DNA from: Gemmiger formicilis
Lineage (GTDB): Bacteria > Bacillota > Clostridia > Oscillospirales > Ruminococcaceae
Direction of reading: 5' to 3'
DNA length: 64,000 bases
Assembly: GCF_018784445.1 (NCBI RefSeq)
Contig: NZ_WQOH01000004.1
Span: 464,330 to 528,329 of the forward strand
Shown here: positions 1-9,303 of the stretch, piece by piece
How positions within the stretch are numbered: position 1 is the stretch's first letter
How the letters are laid out: each line of letters opens with the position of its first letter
Notes under the pieces: generated by a model
Told to the model about the DNA's origin: nothing
The model's input: only the letters and a program-made list of their open reading frames with translations
Database searches by the model: none
Position numbers and translations under genes: made by a program

Positions 1-27
1 GGCAATCAAAAAGCATGAAATGAAGAA

Positions 28-59
28 CGCCGAGGGTTCCCATATGGGAACCCTCGGCG
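28..59. repeat. 32-bp perfect palindrome
   Basis: Every base from 28 to 59 pairs with its mirror around 43.5 (CGCCGAGGGTTCC arms). There is no U-run on either side, so it is a strong hairpin or cruciform rather than a canonical terminator. It may end a gene left of the window. Confidence 0.7.
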
Positions 60-83
60 CAGACTGTAGAAAAACTCTTGTAG

Positions 84-102
84 GGGCGAGCATTGCTCGC
101 CC
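84..102. repeat. short REP-like inverted repeat
   Basis: Arms GGGCGAGC/GCTCGCCC surround a 3-nt loop. I recall this type of element as dispersed in intergenic regions of Faecalibacterium-like genomes; copy number cannot be judged here. Apart from this, the palindrome at 28-59 and the terminator at 263-307, I see no gene in 1-332. Confidence 0.5.
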
Positions 103-262
103 GTGTCCGTTTGCCTTGTAAGGAAACTGCCCTGAAAAACGCGATGCTGCGCCAAGTTGGTGGGCAAACAATGTCACCCCTGCACACGAGCCATTATATT
201 TTAACCCACCGATTATAGCACACCGTCCGCCGCAAAACAGGAAAGAATGGTGAACAACCTGT

Positions 263-307
263 AAAAAATGCCTGCCCTGCGGGAGTACATCCACACAGGG
301 CAGGCAT
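263..307 (-). terminator. intrinsic terminator of the surface protein gene
   Basis: Read leftwards, the 12-bp arm ATGCCTGCCCTG (296-307 paired with 268-279) is followed by a T-run (complement of A263-A268). It lies 26 bp past the stop codon of the surface protein gene on the same strand. Confidence 0.8.
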
Positions 308-332
308 TTATATCGGAAAGCGAATGGTAGGC

Positions 333-2314
333 TTAGTGGTGCTTTTTACGCAGCCAGCCCGCCGCGCCAAAGCCAACCGCGCCAACGGCCAGCAGGGCCA
401 GCAGCCCTTCCATCGGGAACACGTCGCTCGTCTGGGGGATAGCAGCGTTCTTTACGGTCGCGGTCTTGGTGGCAGCCGCAGCCGGGGCAGAGGAGGGCGT
501 GGGTGTAACGACCGGTGCAGGGGAGGGCGTGGGCGTAGCGACCGATGCAGAGGAGGGCGTGGGCGTAGCGACCGGTGCAGGGGAGGGCATGGGCGTAGAA
601 ACAACGGTGGTCACGCGGTCCCACTTGGCGTACAGGGTGATATCGCTGGTAACAGCGCTGTCAAAGCTGAAGCGGTACTGGCAGCCCTTCTCGGTATACC
701 AGCCGCCGAACACCCAGCCGTCCTCTTTGGGGGCAATCGGCTCGCTGGCCTTGTTGCCGCTTACAAAGGTCTGGCTGGAAATATTGGCACCGCCATGCCC
801 GCACAGGTCAAAGCTGACCGTTACCAGCTTGTTCCACTGGGCGGTGAGGGTAATATCGTGGTTAACGGTCACAGTATCGCCCGCAGCGTACTGGTTGCCG
901 CCTGCATCCTGCCAACCGGCAAAGACATACCCGGCACGGCTGGGGTCAGCAGCGACGGTAGCGGTGTTGCCATCTTGCGGGGGATAATAGGTGTCGTTGT
1001 AAGCACCCTCGGCCCCTGTGCCGCCGTTCAAGTCATAGCTAAGGCAGTAGCCAGCCTTTTCTTCCTGCTCGTCAATCTTTTCGTAGCAGTACTGGCATTG
1101 TTTAGTAATGGTACGGACGTAGGTGCTGGTAGTATCGGCTTTTAAGGTCCAACCAGTGGTGTTAATGATTTTAAAGTTGTTGTCTTTGTAACCCTCGGTG
1201 TACTGGTTGGCGTCGCCTTTACCGGTGCCGTTGTCGTAAGAACCAGTGGCAAAATTGTTGCCGTTGTGGTCAACAGTGCGAGCACCATTTTCCCACACAG
1301 TCTTTCCTTCGATTTTGACGACGGTGGAACCAGAATTATATCCCTTCCATGCACCGACAAAACCACCGAAGCTGAAGAGCCGAGAGCATGTGTAGAAATC
1401 AGCATCGAGACCGTTGACAGTATTGTTGCCAGTGATATTAACGTAAAATTTAAAGTCTTTACCCGCATTGGTCATCGGGAGATCGTTGATGTTCAAGGCT
1501 GTTTTGTTCGCATTAGTGGAATTGACAGTGCACGAATCAAAATTGACAGTGACATCATTCTTATCTACACTGTAATAAGTATATACATTAATGATTTTAC
1601 CAGTCGCATTGAAAGTGCAGTTTTTGAATGTATAACTTTTGCCGGTCAATGTCCATAAGGAATAATCTGTCGTATCGATACCAGATGCCACTGTGCCGGG
1701 AGCGTTAAAGGTAACGTTTTCAAACGTAGTTGTTTGGTAGCCCCAGTAGTCAGCACGACCGTTGAAAATACAATTCTTCAACGTAATATTGTTGATGTAC
1801 GTCAGGCCCTGCGTATTGTCAGTTTTGGTAGTATCATCCGGAAGATACACACTGCCGATGACAGTCATGTCCTCGAAGGTAATGCTATCGCTGTTCTTAA
1901 AGCTATAGTCGCACCAGCCATCACTACCGTATTGTGTTGCCGGAGCCTTAATTTGCCACGTCGTTTTATCGGTGCCAGCGCCCACGAAGGTCAGGCTTTT
2001 CCCGGCACCCTTGCCTGCTTGCGTTGGATTAGCAGCGTTGCCGCAGTAGACTCCCGCGCCAAGGTAGATGGTATCGCCATTGACCGCAGCATCCATGGCT
2101 TCATCTAGTGAATCATACTCTTGATTGTTGCTTGCAACAATGGCTTTGTCGTCGGAAACCGTAGGTGCAATACTATTACCATTTTCGGGGGGGCCTCCCC
2201 TACGGTGGAAATCCCCGTCTGTGCCTCGTCTGCATACACCGCCAGCGGGGTGATGCCAAGCGGCATCAGCAGCGCCAAAAGCAGCGACGCAGCGGCTAGC
2301 GTTTTCTTTTTCAT
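333..2314 (-). CDS. cell-wall-anchored beta-helix surface protein, frameshifted at a C7 tract
   Basis: Start ATG at 2314 has GGAGGT upstream and begins a signal peptide (MKKKTLAAASLLLALLMPLG, cleavage near YADEA). About 40 codons in, the frame breaks at seven C residues (2187-2193 on + as G7). The body continues in another frame: a beta-helix region rich in N/T repeats, two Listeria-Bacteroides type repeats (FAGWQDAGG; FGGWYTEKG...LYAKW), a Ser/Pro/Thr linker of 10-residue repeats (ATPTPSPAPV), and a sorting signal IPQTSD, hydrophobic stretch and RKKHH tail. One extra C would join both frames (EAPP-ENGNSIAP). The product should be a secreted adhesin or glycan-binding protein attached by sortase. 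The break is either phase variation or a sequencing error; the exact ligand is unknown. Confidence 0.8.
484..605 (-). repeat. 30-bp tandem repeats encoding the Pro/Thr linker
   Basis: Four near-identical 30-bp units encode decapeptides of the form S-P-A-P-V-A-T-P-T-P. They form the cell-wall-spanning linker of the surface protein and could vary in number by slippage. Confidence 0.75.
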
Positions 2315-2380
2315 CGGTTACTACCTCCCTGTTTTTTGCCGGAAAGAACCACTTTCGGGCATGTTTAACTATCAAGTTCC

Positions 2381-2403
2381 ATTATAGGCAATCGACGTGT
2401 CGA
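2381..2403 (-). promoter_or_regulatory. candidate promoter and palindrome upstream of surface protein
   Basis: On the minus strand a perfect TATAAT (complement of 2381-2386) lies about 67 bp before the start codon. No good -35 is seen at 17 bp. A TCGAC-GT-GTCGA palindrome (2392-2403) sits where a -35 would be, so an activator or repressor may bind there. Confidence 0.45.
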
Positions 2404-2616
2404 AAACTGTCAAAGCAACGCGGCTTTTCGGTCACGGTACAACTTCTTGCCTTGCTCACTTTTATCGGTTGCCATACAGAAATTTTTGGTAATATTATGA
2501 CACTTTTTACTGTAAATTTCAAGATTTATGTGCGTTGCATTTCATTTTTCGTCATTGTGTAAAAGTTCACAATATTGAATTTAGTAAATTTGTTAATACA
2601 TTTCAAAATTGTGCTG

Positions 2617-2986
2617 ATTCAACATATCTACGGCATTCGTTCTCTGCGCCGAACACTGGATGAATATGGCGTATCGGTGGTTTATTGGATATCCGCTGAA
2701 CGAGCAGGTCCCACATTTTTCAACGGTGAGCTATAACTTCAAACACCGTTTTAATACCGCATCGGTAGAGTATATTTTCCGCTGGGTATTAAAGGCAGCT
2801 GCGGACGAGGGATATTTGGACACGGAAACCATATTTGTAGACGGTACGCACATAAAGGCAATCGTGCAGGAATACTTAGAAAAGCAGAGCATGAGGCGTA
2901 CCCCGGATTTGCAGAAAGAGGAACCGTCCATATCTTCGCCGCCAATAGATTTAATAGCCAGTGCTTTGGCCGATTTTAGAGGGTAA
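2617..2986 (+). pseudogene. IS1182-type transposase remnant
   Basis: The first frame reads HIYGIRSLRRTLDE and the next continues AYRWFIGYPLNEQVPHFSTVSYNFKHRF, which are consecutive motifs of the IS1182/DUF772 transposase N-terminal region. A frameshift separates them near 2660. The fragment keeps the first DDE aspartate region (ETIFVDGTHIKA) but stops after SALADFRG, so most of the catalytic domain is gone. Dead remnant between the surface protein and the lactose module. Confidence 0.75.
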
Positions 2987-2998
2987 AGCACTATACAG

Positions 2999-3036
2999 AA
3001 AAAGGGCTTCCGCCAGCAGATGCGGAAGCCCTTTTT
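2999..3036. terminator. bidirectional intrinsic terminator
   Basis: GGGCTTCCGC (3004-3013) pairs with GCGGAAGCCC (3022-3031), flanked by A5 on the left and T5 on the right. It ends the lac transporter transcript on the minus strand and could stop readthrough from the other side. Confidence 0.85.
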
Positions 3037-3056
3037 AAGAAGGAGAATAGTGAATA

Positions 3057-4442
3057 TCAGTTTTTCATTTCGGCGCGAATCTTATCGTTGGCCTCCTCGA
3101 CCTTCATGCGGGAGAGGATAAAGGTGATGATGGCGTCCAGCACAAAGGGAATCACGAGGTACATGAGTTTCAGCATATTGATGCAGGATTCCGGCTGTAC
3201 GGCCAGCGCCTTATCGTAGTTGCTGAACGCCAGCAGCCAGCCGGTGATGGCGGTGCCGAGACCGCCGCCCAGCTTGACGCCGAGCGAGGTGCAGGAGTAC
3301 ATCGTGCCGTCCACGCGCTTGTGCTTCGTCAGCCAAGTGTACTCGGAGCAGGAGGCGATAACGGCGTTCATGTCGCCCTGCCACGGGCCCTGACCCAGTG
3401 CAGCAATGGCCGTGAAGAGCAGCATCATCTTGACATCGCCGGTGCCAGTATAGCCGGCCACGGCAACGAGCGCGCGGGCCACGGTAGCAAGGGCATAGCT
3501 GCCAACGTTCAGTTTGTACATACCGTGCATCTTGGCAACGAGGGTCGGGGTAAAGACCAGTGCGATGATCAAAGGAATGTTGATGGCCCAGGAGAACACG
3601 CCGAACAGGTTCTTGTCGCCAAGGATATGGGCGGTGTAGTAGGTACCCATGCTGATCATGGCACCATAGATCTGCTGCAAAATGTAGGTCACGCAGATCA
3701 TCAGGTAGTATTTGTTGGAGACCAGCAGCTTGGCAGCTTCGACAAGACCGTACTTCTCGTCTTTCTCGATTTCGGCTTTATCCGTGGTTTCGACAAACTC
3801 TTCCTCCGGCAACTCCTTGACGGAGAAAACAGAGAGCGTGTTGACGATCAAACCGATAATGGCATAGACGATAGCCACGGTGCGCCATGCTTCAGCAGTG
3901 TCGCCCAGTGCGGAGACAGCCAGCAGCGTGAAAGACTGAATGGCAAGGCTGGTGGCGAATGCGAACATGAAGCGGTAGGAACCCATCTCGACTCGCTCGG
4001 CGCTGTTCTTGGTGACAAGGGAAGTCAAGGCAGAGTAGGCGATGTTGTTGGCCGTGTAGAACACAGCGTTCAGCAGGGAATAACAGATAAAGAACCATGC
4101 GTACTTGGCAAACTCGCTCATGCCCATGGGAATGGCGAAGATGCCGACCAGTGTGATGGCGCAGCCGATGTAGCCGTAGAGCATCCACGGGCGAGCCTTG
4201 CCCATCTTGGAGTGCGTCTTGTCGATCATCGAGCCAAAGAAGATGTCGGTAATGCCGTCAAACAGCTTGGACACAGCGATCAGCGTGCCAACGATGCCGG
4301 GATTCAGGCCGACGGTGTCGGTCAGGTAAATCATAACGAACGAGGAGAGGAACGCATAGACCACGTTGCCCGCAACATCGCCGGAGCCGTAACCGACCTT
4401 GTTATACCATTTTAAATAGCGTCTTTCCGTGTTTTCAGACAT
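3057..4442 (-). CDS. GPH-family sugar:cation symporter
   Basis: 461 residues with about 12 hydrophobic segments. The N-terminal pattern KVGYGSGDVAGNVVYAFLSSF and FGSMIDKTHSKMGKARPW matches the glycoside-pentoside-hexuronide:cation symporters (MelB/LacS/XynP family). The C-terminal PTS-like IIA domain seen in LacS of lactic acid bacteria is absent. It lies 29 bp downstream of lacZ on the same strand, so the likely substrate is lactose or another beta-galactoside, imported with H+ or Na+. The exact sugar is inferred from context only. Confidence 0.88.
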   Translation of the reverse strand: MSENTERRYLKWYNKVGYGSGDVAGNVVYAFLSSFVMIYLTDTVGLNPGIVGTLIAVSKLFDGITDIFFGSMIDKTHSKMGKARPWMLYGYIGCAITLVGIFAIPMGMSEFAKYAWFFICYSLLNAVFYTANNIAYSALTSLVTKNSAERVEMGSYRFMFAFATSLAIQSFTLLAVSALGDTAEAWRTVAIVYAIIGLIVNTLSVFSVKELPEEEFVETTDKAEIEKDEKYGLVEAAKLLVSNKYYLMICVTYILQQIYGAMISMGTYYTAHILGDKNLFGVFSWAINIPLIIALVFTPTLVAKMHGMYKLNVGSYALATVARALVAVAGYTGTGDVKMMLLFTAIAALGQGPWQGDMNAVIASCSEYTWLTKHKRVDGTMYSCTSLGVKLGGGLGTAITGWLLAFSNYDKALAVQPESCINMLKLMYLVIPFVLDAIITFILSRMKVEEANDKIRAEMKN

Positions 4443-4471
4443 GAGATTTTCTCCATTCTTTTGTGTAGGGG

Positions 4472-7400
4472 TTATGCTTTTTCAGGAATCAGACGGATGC
4501 TGAAATCGAAGGAAGCGTTGTTAAGGCGGTACTGCTCCGCCAGACGCGGCCCGCAGCTGGCAGAGCCGATGCCGTTCTGTGCATAGTCAAGGCAGAGAAC
4601 GGTGCTGTCACAGGGATGCAGTTCATAGTTGTGCGCCTTTTCCGTCAACTCTTCCTGCGTGTAGTGCGAGGCGTTGAAGCAGAACGGCTTTGCACCGACA
4701 GCGGTAAGCTTGATGCCAGCGCCATCCAGCTGTACATAATCGCAATCATAGTGACTGCCGTTCTCCTGCGGGCGAATGTAGTCCTCGTGCTGCTGCCAGA
4801 TGGTGGAACTGAAGTAGTCGTGGCTGGCAGCATGGTGCTTGTCGCAGTAGCTTTCCATCGGACCCATGCCGAAGTAACTGACGCGGGCCATTTCTTTTGG
4901 CAGGAACAGGCGCAGGCCAAAGCGCGGCAGTTCGGGGAATACCGTGTTGCGCTCAGCGTGCAGTGCCAGCGTTACTGCACCGCTGTTGGAAACCGTCCAG
5001 CTGACATCCAAATCAAGGAATTTCTGCAAGCTGATCGGTGCAATGCCGACTTTGGCGCGCAGAGTCACACCGCTGTCCGTCACCTGATACTCGGTGCGGT
5101 AGGCGTTGGTCATACAGTGGTCATAGCGGGCAGCCAGCCAATCCAGCTTCAGCTTGCGGTCATTGTCCGTAGGAGCACGCCAGATGTTGAACTCCATTTC
5201 CTTGTCCAACAGGACTGCATCCTCGTACTGCATCGCGGCGAACAGACCCGTCAGCTTATTAAAGTTGTAGGTGAAGTTCTTGCCGCGCAGCGTCAAATGG
5301 CGGTCCGTCTCCTGAACCGTGATTGTGCTGTTGGAAGGGGCATCACTCCACATAGCCAAGGTTTTCTGGTTGCGGCTGTCTTCGTTTTCCAGCAGGATTT
5401 CATCAAACCCCAGAAGATGATCTTCCGAACGCAAGGGCAGGTCTTTATCGCAATGGTAGAAGATTTTCAGGAAACACTTGCCTTTGTCGGGAATATGGAC
5501 GGCCAACGGCAAGGCGTTTTCGCTGTGCGGCGGCAGGGTGAAACCGTCAGGGTAGGGGATGAAGCCGTTGTCGATGACCTCGCCGTCGCAGCTTACCTGA
5601 TAGGTTAGTGCGGCATACTCGGTCAAATCAACAAAGTCCATGTAGTTGTGCAGCGTGAGCATACCGGATTCCCGGTCGTACTTCACAACACGCGCCGGGC
5701 GATAGACATTCTTGAACTCCAACAGCCCGGTGTGCGGGCGGCGGTCGGGGTAGACCAGACCGTCCATGCAGAAATTGCCGTCATGCGGCCACTCATTGTG
5801 GTCGCCGCCGTAATAATAGATGGCGCGGCCGTCGGGCATCTTCCCTTTATAAATACCGTGGTCGCACCATTCCCACAGGAAACCGCCGACCAAGCCGTCA
5901 TGGCTCTGAATGAACTGGAAGTAATCCTCCAAATCGCCGGGGCCGTTGCCCATGCAGTGGCTGTACTCGCACATGATATAGGGTTTGTCCGGCTCGTTGT
6001 CCAGATATTCCTGAATGCTTTCGAGAGAAGGGTACATATTGCTGAACATATCAATGTTCGAGAAATCGTATTTACGGTTCTTGCTGCGATACTGGGCGCT
6101 CTCGTAGTGGGTCAGGCGGCGGGGGTCAAAACTCTTTGTCCATGCCAGCGCTTCTTCAAACGTGCAGCCGTAGGCGCTCTCGTTGCCCATCGACCAGATG
6201 ATGACGCAGGGACGGTTCTTGTCGCGCTCCACGCAGCGGCGGGTGCGGTCTACGGTGGCCTCGGTGAACTCCGGGTTGTCTGCGATGGGCTTGTTCCAGT
6301 TTTCAACGTGGTTGGGCCAGCTTTCGTTGCCCTCGCAATAGTATTCGGACGCACCGTGGCTCTCGTTGTCGGCTTCATCAATGACAAAGAAGCCGTACTG
6401 GTCGCAGAGCTGATAGAAGTAAGGCACATCCGGGTAATGGCTGGTGCGGATGGCATTAAAGTTGTGCTTTTTAATCATGAGCAGGTCTTTTTTCGTCTGC
6501 TCAAAGCCAACAGCATATCCCGTGACGGGGTCGGATTCGTGGCGGTTTACACCGTGGAACTTGATGGACTGGCCGTTGACATAAATCTGGTTGTTGGCAA
6601 CATGAACCTCGCGGATGCCCACACGGTCCGTAATAGTCTCGTTGGGCGTGTCCAACACAAGGGTATATAAGTAGGGCTGCTCTGCGTTCCAGAGTGTCGG
6701 GTCAACAATAGTGATTTCTGCATGATAGGGGAATGCCGCATCATCCGGTGCTTCCACGGGCGTTACGCTGCCGACCATCGTGCCGGCTGCATCGTAGAGG
6801 GTGATGCGGGTGGCAACGGCGGAATCGTAGTAACGCAGGCGGACAGCAACCTCTGCGGTGCTGCCGTGGATGTCGGTGGTGATGAAATAGTCCTCGATGC
6901 ACTGTTCCGGTCGGTGCAGCAGGTAGACATCACGGAAAATGCCGTTCATGCGGAACATATCCTGATCTTCCATGTAACTGCCATCGCACCATTTCAGCAC
7001 GAGGACCGCCAGATGGTTGGTGCCGTCCTGCAAAAACTTCGTTACATCGAACTCGCTTGTGGAATGGGCGACCTGACTGTACCCGACAAACTGACCGTTG
7101 AGCCAGACGTAGAAGCAGGAGGCAACGCCCTCAAAATTCAGAAATGCGCGCGGGGCAGCGGCATCCTTTTGGTAGGTGAAGTCGTAAAGGTAAGCGCCGC
7201 AGGGATTCTCTTTGGGAACATACGGCGGATCAGCGGGGAACGGATAGCGGATGTTGGTGTACTGGTGGTGGTCGTAGCCGTGGTTCTGCCACACGCTGGG
7301 GACCGGGATGCTGTCAAAAGCGGAGGCATCATAGCCGACCTCATAGAAAGCATCCTGCAAGTCATAAATACTGGCGTAGTACCGAAATTTCCAACTGCCG

Positions 7401-7543
7401 TTCAAAAGCTGGAAACGATCCGAGGTCTCGCGGTGCTCGACTAAGGCATCGCTGCGCCGGGATGCCGGAATGTAATAGGCACGATTCGGCATGGCACCCA
7501 CATGCAGTGTGTGCGGGTCCTCGTAATAGTGCGGAATAATCAT
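4472..7543 (-). CDS. lacZ: beta-galactosidase LacZ (GH2)
   Basis: 1023 residues, the size of E. coli LacZ (1024). Domain order is jelly-roll sugar-binding, immunoglobulin-like, TIM barrel, second Ig-like, and beta-galactosidase small-chain domain. The acid/base Glu455 is in WSMGNESAYG and the nucleophile Glu526 in IMCEYSHCMGNG; EADNESHG is also conserved. It hydrolyses lactose to galactose and glucose in the cytoplasm; no signal peptide is seen. Start ATG at 7543 has AGGAGGAG just upstream. Cotranscribed with the downstream symporter; the divergent AraC gene probably controls both. Confidence 0.97.
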   Translation of the reverse strand: MIIPHYYEDPHTLHVGAMPNRAYYIPASRRSDALVEHRETSDRFQLLNGSWKFRYYASIYDLQDAFYEVGYDASAFDSIPVPSVWQNHGYDHHQYTNIRYPFPADPPYVPKENPCGAYLYDFTYQKDAAAPRAFLNFEGVASCFYVWLNGQFVGYSQVAHSTSEFDVTKFLQDGTNHLAVLVLKWCDGSYMEDQDMFRMNGIFRDVYLLHRPEQCIEDYFITTDIHGSTAEVAVRLRYYDSAVATRITLYDAAGTMVGSVTPVEAPDDAAFPYHAEITIVDPTLWNAEQPYLYTLVLDTPNETITDRVGIREVHVANNQIYVNGQSIKFHGVNRHESDPVTGYAVGFEQTKKDLLMIKKHNFNAIRTSHYPDVPYFYQLCDQYGFFVIDEADNESHGASEYYCEGNESWPNHVENWNKPIADNPEFTEATVDRTRRCVERDKNRPCVIIWSMGNESAYGCTFEEALAWTKSFDPRRLTHYESAQYRSKNRKYDFSNIDMFSNMYPSLESIQEYLDNEPDKPYIMCEYSHCMGNGPGDLEDYFQFIQSHDGLVGGFLWEWCDHGIYKGKMPDGRAIYYYGGDHNEWPHDGNFCMDGLVYPDRRPHTGLLEFKNVYRPARVVKYDRESGMLTLHNYMDFVDLTEYAALTYQVSCDGEVIDNGFIPYPDGFTLPPHSENALPLAVHIPDKGKCFLKIFYHCDKDLPLRSEDHLLGFDEILLENEDSRNQKTLAMWSDAPSNSTITVQETDRHLTLRGKNFTYNFNKLTGLFAAMQYEDAVLLDKEMEFNIWRAPTDNDRKLKLDWLAARYDHCMTNAYRTEYQVTDSGVTLRAKVGIAPISLQKFLDLDVSWTVSNSGAVTLALHAERNTVFPELPRFGLRLFLPKEMARVSYFGMGPMESYCDKHHAASHDYFSSTIWQQHEDYIRPQENGSHYDCDYVQLDGAGIKLTAVGAKPFCFNASHYTQEELTEKAHNYELHPCDSTVLCLDYAQNGIGSASCGPRLAEQYRLNNASFDFSIRLIPEKA

Positions 7544-7594
7544 CCATTCTCCTCCTGTGATTTATACAGTTCTGCTTGCGTTTCGTCTGAAATT

Positions 7595-7600
7595 ATTATA
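7595..7600 (-). promoter_or_regulatory. lacZ promoter -10
   Basis: TATAAT on the minus strand 52 bp before the lacZ start. The matching -35 (TGTTTT at 17 bp) is poor, as expected for a promoter needing an AraC-type activator. The 186-bp gap to the divergent regulator is AT-rich. Confidence 0.6.
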
Positions 7601-7729
7601 CAATTTCTATATACAATAAAACATAAACGGTATTGCACTAAATATGCACAAAATCAATGGCTTTTTGTAAAGTGAAGGTAAAATGGACGAAGCACCTAGC
7701 AATATTCACAAAAACAGGAGGAGATTTTT

Positions 7730-8593
7730 GTGTACATTAACGCTGGATATCTGAACAATTCCCGTACAGATTTCAAAGACAACTCCACGCCGTTGGTGGT
7801 GGGCAGCTGTGGCACCTACCGGCTGAAAACGCGCCCCAAACTACCGACTTACTGGCAGAAAGGGCGCAGGGATTACCAGATTTTATATGTGGCAAACGGC
7901 AAGACGCATTTCTGGTTTGACGGCAAGGAAGAAATCGTCAGCGCAGGCCATATGGTGCTTTACAAGCCGGAAGAAATCCAAAAATATGTATATTATCTGG
8001 AAGATAACCCGGAAGTTTTCTGGATTCACTTCACAGGCAGCGATGTAAAGAACATACTGGAGTATCACGGAATTTCGCTCGATGAGCATGTGTTCTACTG
8101 CGGTGTGCTGCCGGATTACAAGGCGTTGTTCCGCAAAATCATTCAGGAGTTGCAGCTGTGCCGCTATGGGTACGAGGACTATATTGCATCGCTGTTCAAC
8201 GATATTCTGCTGTTGGTGGACCGCCAACAGCATGAACAGAAAAAAACCACCGGCAACGTCCAAGAACAAATTGAACGCGCGGCGGCTTACTTCAACGAGA
8301 ACTATAATACAAAGATCAGCATAGACGATTATGCGGAATCCCTGCACATCAGCACCAACTGGTTTATACACAATTTCAAACAGTACGCAGGTATGTCCCC
8401 GGCCCAGTACATCCTCTCCTTGCGCATGGTCAACGCCCAAAGCCTGTTGGAGCGGACGACCTACAACATCAAGGAAATTTCCGAAATCGTAGGGTATGAG
8501 AACCCGCTGTATTTCAGCAGGGTGTTTAAGAAAGAGATAGGAAAGTCACCGGCGCAGTATAGGAAAGAAATGATCCCTACTGAGGCAGTATAA
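7730..8593 (+). CDS. AraC-family transcriptional regulator of the lac module
   Basis: 287 residues. The N-terminal cupin sugar-binding domain (about 20-165) carries WFDGKEEIVSAGHMVLYKPEE. The C-terminal two-HTH domain (about 180-280) has ISIDDYAESLHISTNWFIHNFKQYAG and EISEIVGYENPLYFSRVFKKEIG, the standard AraC signature. Start is GTG at 7730, set by AGGAGGAG six bases upstream. Divergent from lacZ, it most likely activates the lactose genes in response to the sugar; the inducer is not shown by the sequence. Confidence 0.9.
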   Translation: MYINAGYLNNSRTDFKDNSTPLVVGSCGTYRLKTRPKLPTYWQKGRRDYQILYVANGKTHFWFDGKEEIVSAGHMVLYKPEEIQKYVYYLEDNPEVFWIHFTGSDVKNILEYHGISLDEHVFYCGVLPDYKALFRKIIQELQLCRYGYEDYIASLFNDILLLVDRQQHEQKKTTGNVQEQIERAAAYFNENYNTKISIDDYAESLHISTNWFIHNFKQYAGMSPAQYILSLRMVNAQSLLERTTYNIKEISEIVGYENPLYFSRVFKKEIGKSPAQYRKEMIPTEAV

Positions 8594-8613
8594 GCGCGAC
8601 AGATTATCTGCTA

Positions 8614-8847
8614 ATGAATGAGAGTATTATGATGGATAAAATTTCGGATGTGACACGGCAAGACATCATTGACGTTATCCGCAATGGATTTGTAGTGTCT
8701 TTTGACGAGCCACAATATGATAGTATAAGTGGTAACTATATTGTCGGTTACAGAGGTAAAATATCCTATCATGGCCGACTGGACGAGCTTGGATTTTTGG
8801 AAAGACTGGCTGTACAAAAATCTGGTAGAAACGAGGGTGATTTATAA
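8614..8847 (+). pseudogene. abortive-infection AbiJ-NTD-like fragment
   Basis: 77 residues containing VTRQDIIDVIRNGF and YHGRLDELGFLERLAVQKSG. The GRLDELxFLxRL pattern is that of the AbiJ N-terminal domain family, normally fused to an effector domain. The ORF ends abruptly, overlaps the start of the next fragment (ATGG at 8847), and probably is a truncated member of a phage-defence pair. Assignment is by recall of family motifs. Confidence 0.5.
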
Positions 8848-8927
8848 TGGCGTACTTGCACAGTGATAGAGAGCAATTCCGGGATAAAGTAACACAAAAA
8901 CAACAGACAGCCGCCACAATTCCGTAA
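8847..8927 (+). pseudogene. AbiEii-like nucleotidyltransferase toxin, N-terminal scrap
   Basis: 26 codons starting MAYLHSDREQFRDKVTQ, which matches the very N-terminus of AbiEii/AbiGii nucleotidyltransferase toxins (usually x-LHxDxEQFRDxV followed by IEKDYYVT). After KQQTAATIP it stops. The rest of the toxin, including the GG(T)S motif, is missing. Confidence 0.5.
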
Positions 8928-9014
8928 TGATTGATGCTTGACAGTCTCCTTCAAGTTCGCTATAATAATAAACGCAAAACTTTAGTGGACTTTTCCGGAT
9001 TCGGTCATCTTTTT

Positions 9015-9053
9015 GCCACACAGCTATCTTGTGATAGTTGTGTGGCTTTTTTG
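9015..9053 (+). terminator. intrinsic terminator
   Basis: GCCACACA-GCTATC pairs with GATAG-TTGTGTGGC and is followed by T6 at about 9047-9052. It closes the abi-fragment region before the nitroreductase scrap. Confidence 0.85.
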
Positions 9054-9081
9054 TTGCCGGTATCTCGGAAGTATTAGCAGA

Positions 9082-9303
9082 ATGGAGGACTATATCTGTA
9101 TGGGGAAAAATTTTTTGTCTCTTATCAAGATGTGCCGTAGTGTACGGGCTTATAAATCGGAATCTGTCCCTTCCAAGGCTTTGGACGCTGTACTGGAAGC
9201 AGGGACTTATCCGGCCCAGGAAGCCGGTCAGCCCGCAGCACGCAAACAAAACTATATTGTTCGGACAATTTGTGGAGAAGAGGGAAAGCATGCAGACCAA
9301 TAA
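9082..9303 (+). pseudogene. nitroreductase N-terminal fragment
   Basis: About 73 residues. NFLSLIKMCRSVRAYKSESV and LDAVLEAGTYPAQEAGQP match the FMN-binding N-terminus of nitroreductases (RRSVRxFxxxPV...ILEAGxxAPS). The remaining two thirds are missing, replaced by a tail that overlaps the MATE start by 14 bp. Not expected to be enzymatically active. Confidence 0.65.

Noticed and set aside
324-1145. 273-codon open frame opposite the surface protein linker, Gly/Arg repeats
   Set aside because: Arises from the Pro/Thr repeats on the other strand; no start signal.
5648-6670. 340-codon frame opposite lacZ
   Set aside because: Shadow of lacZ, which has all catalytic motifs.
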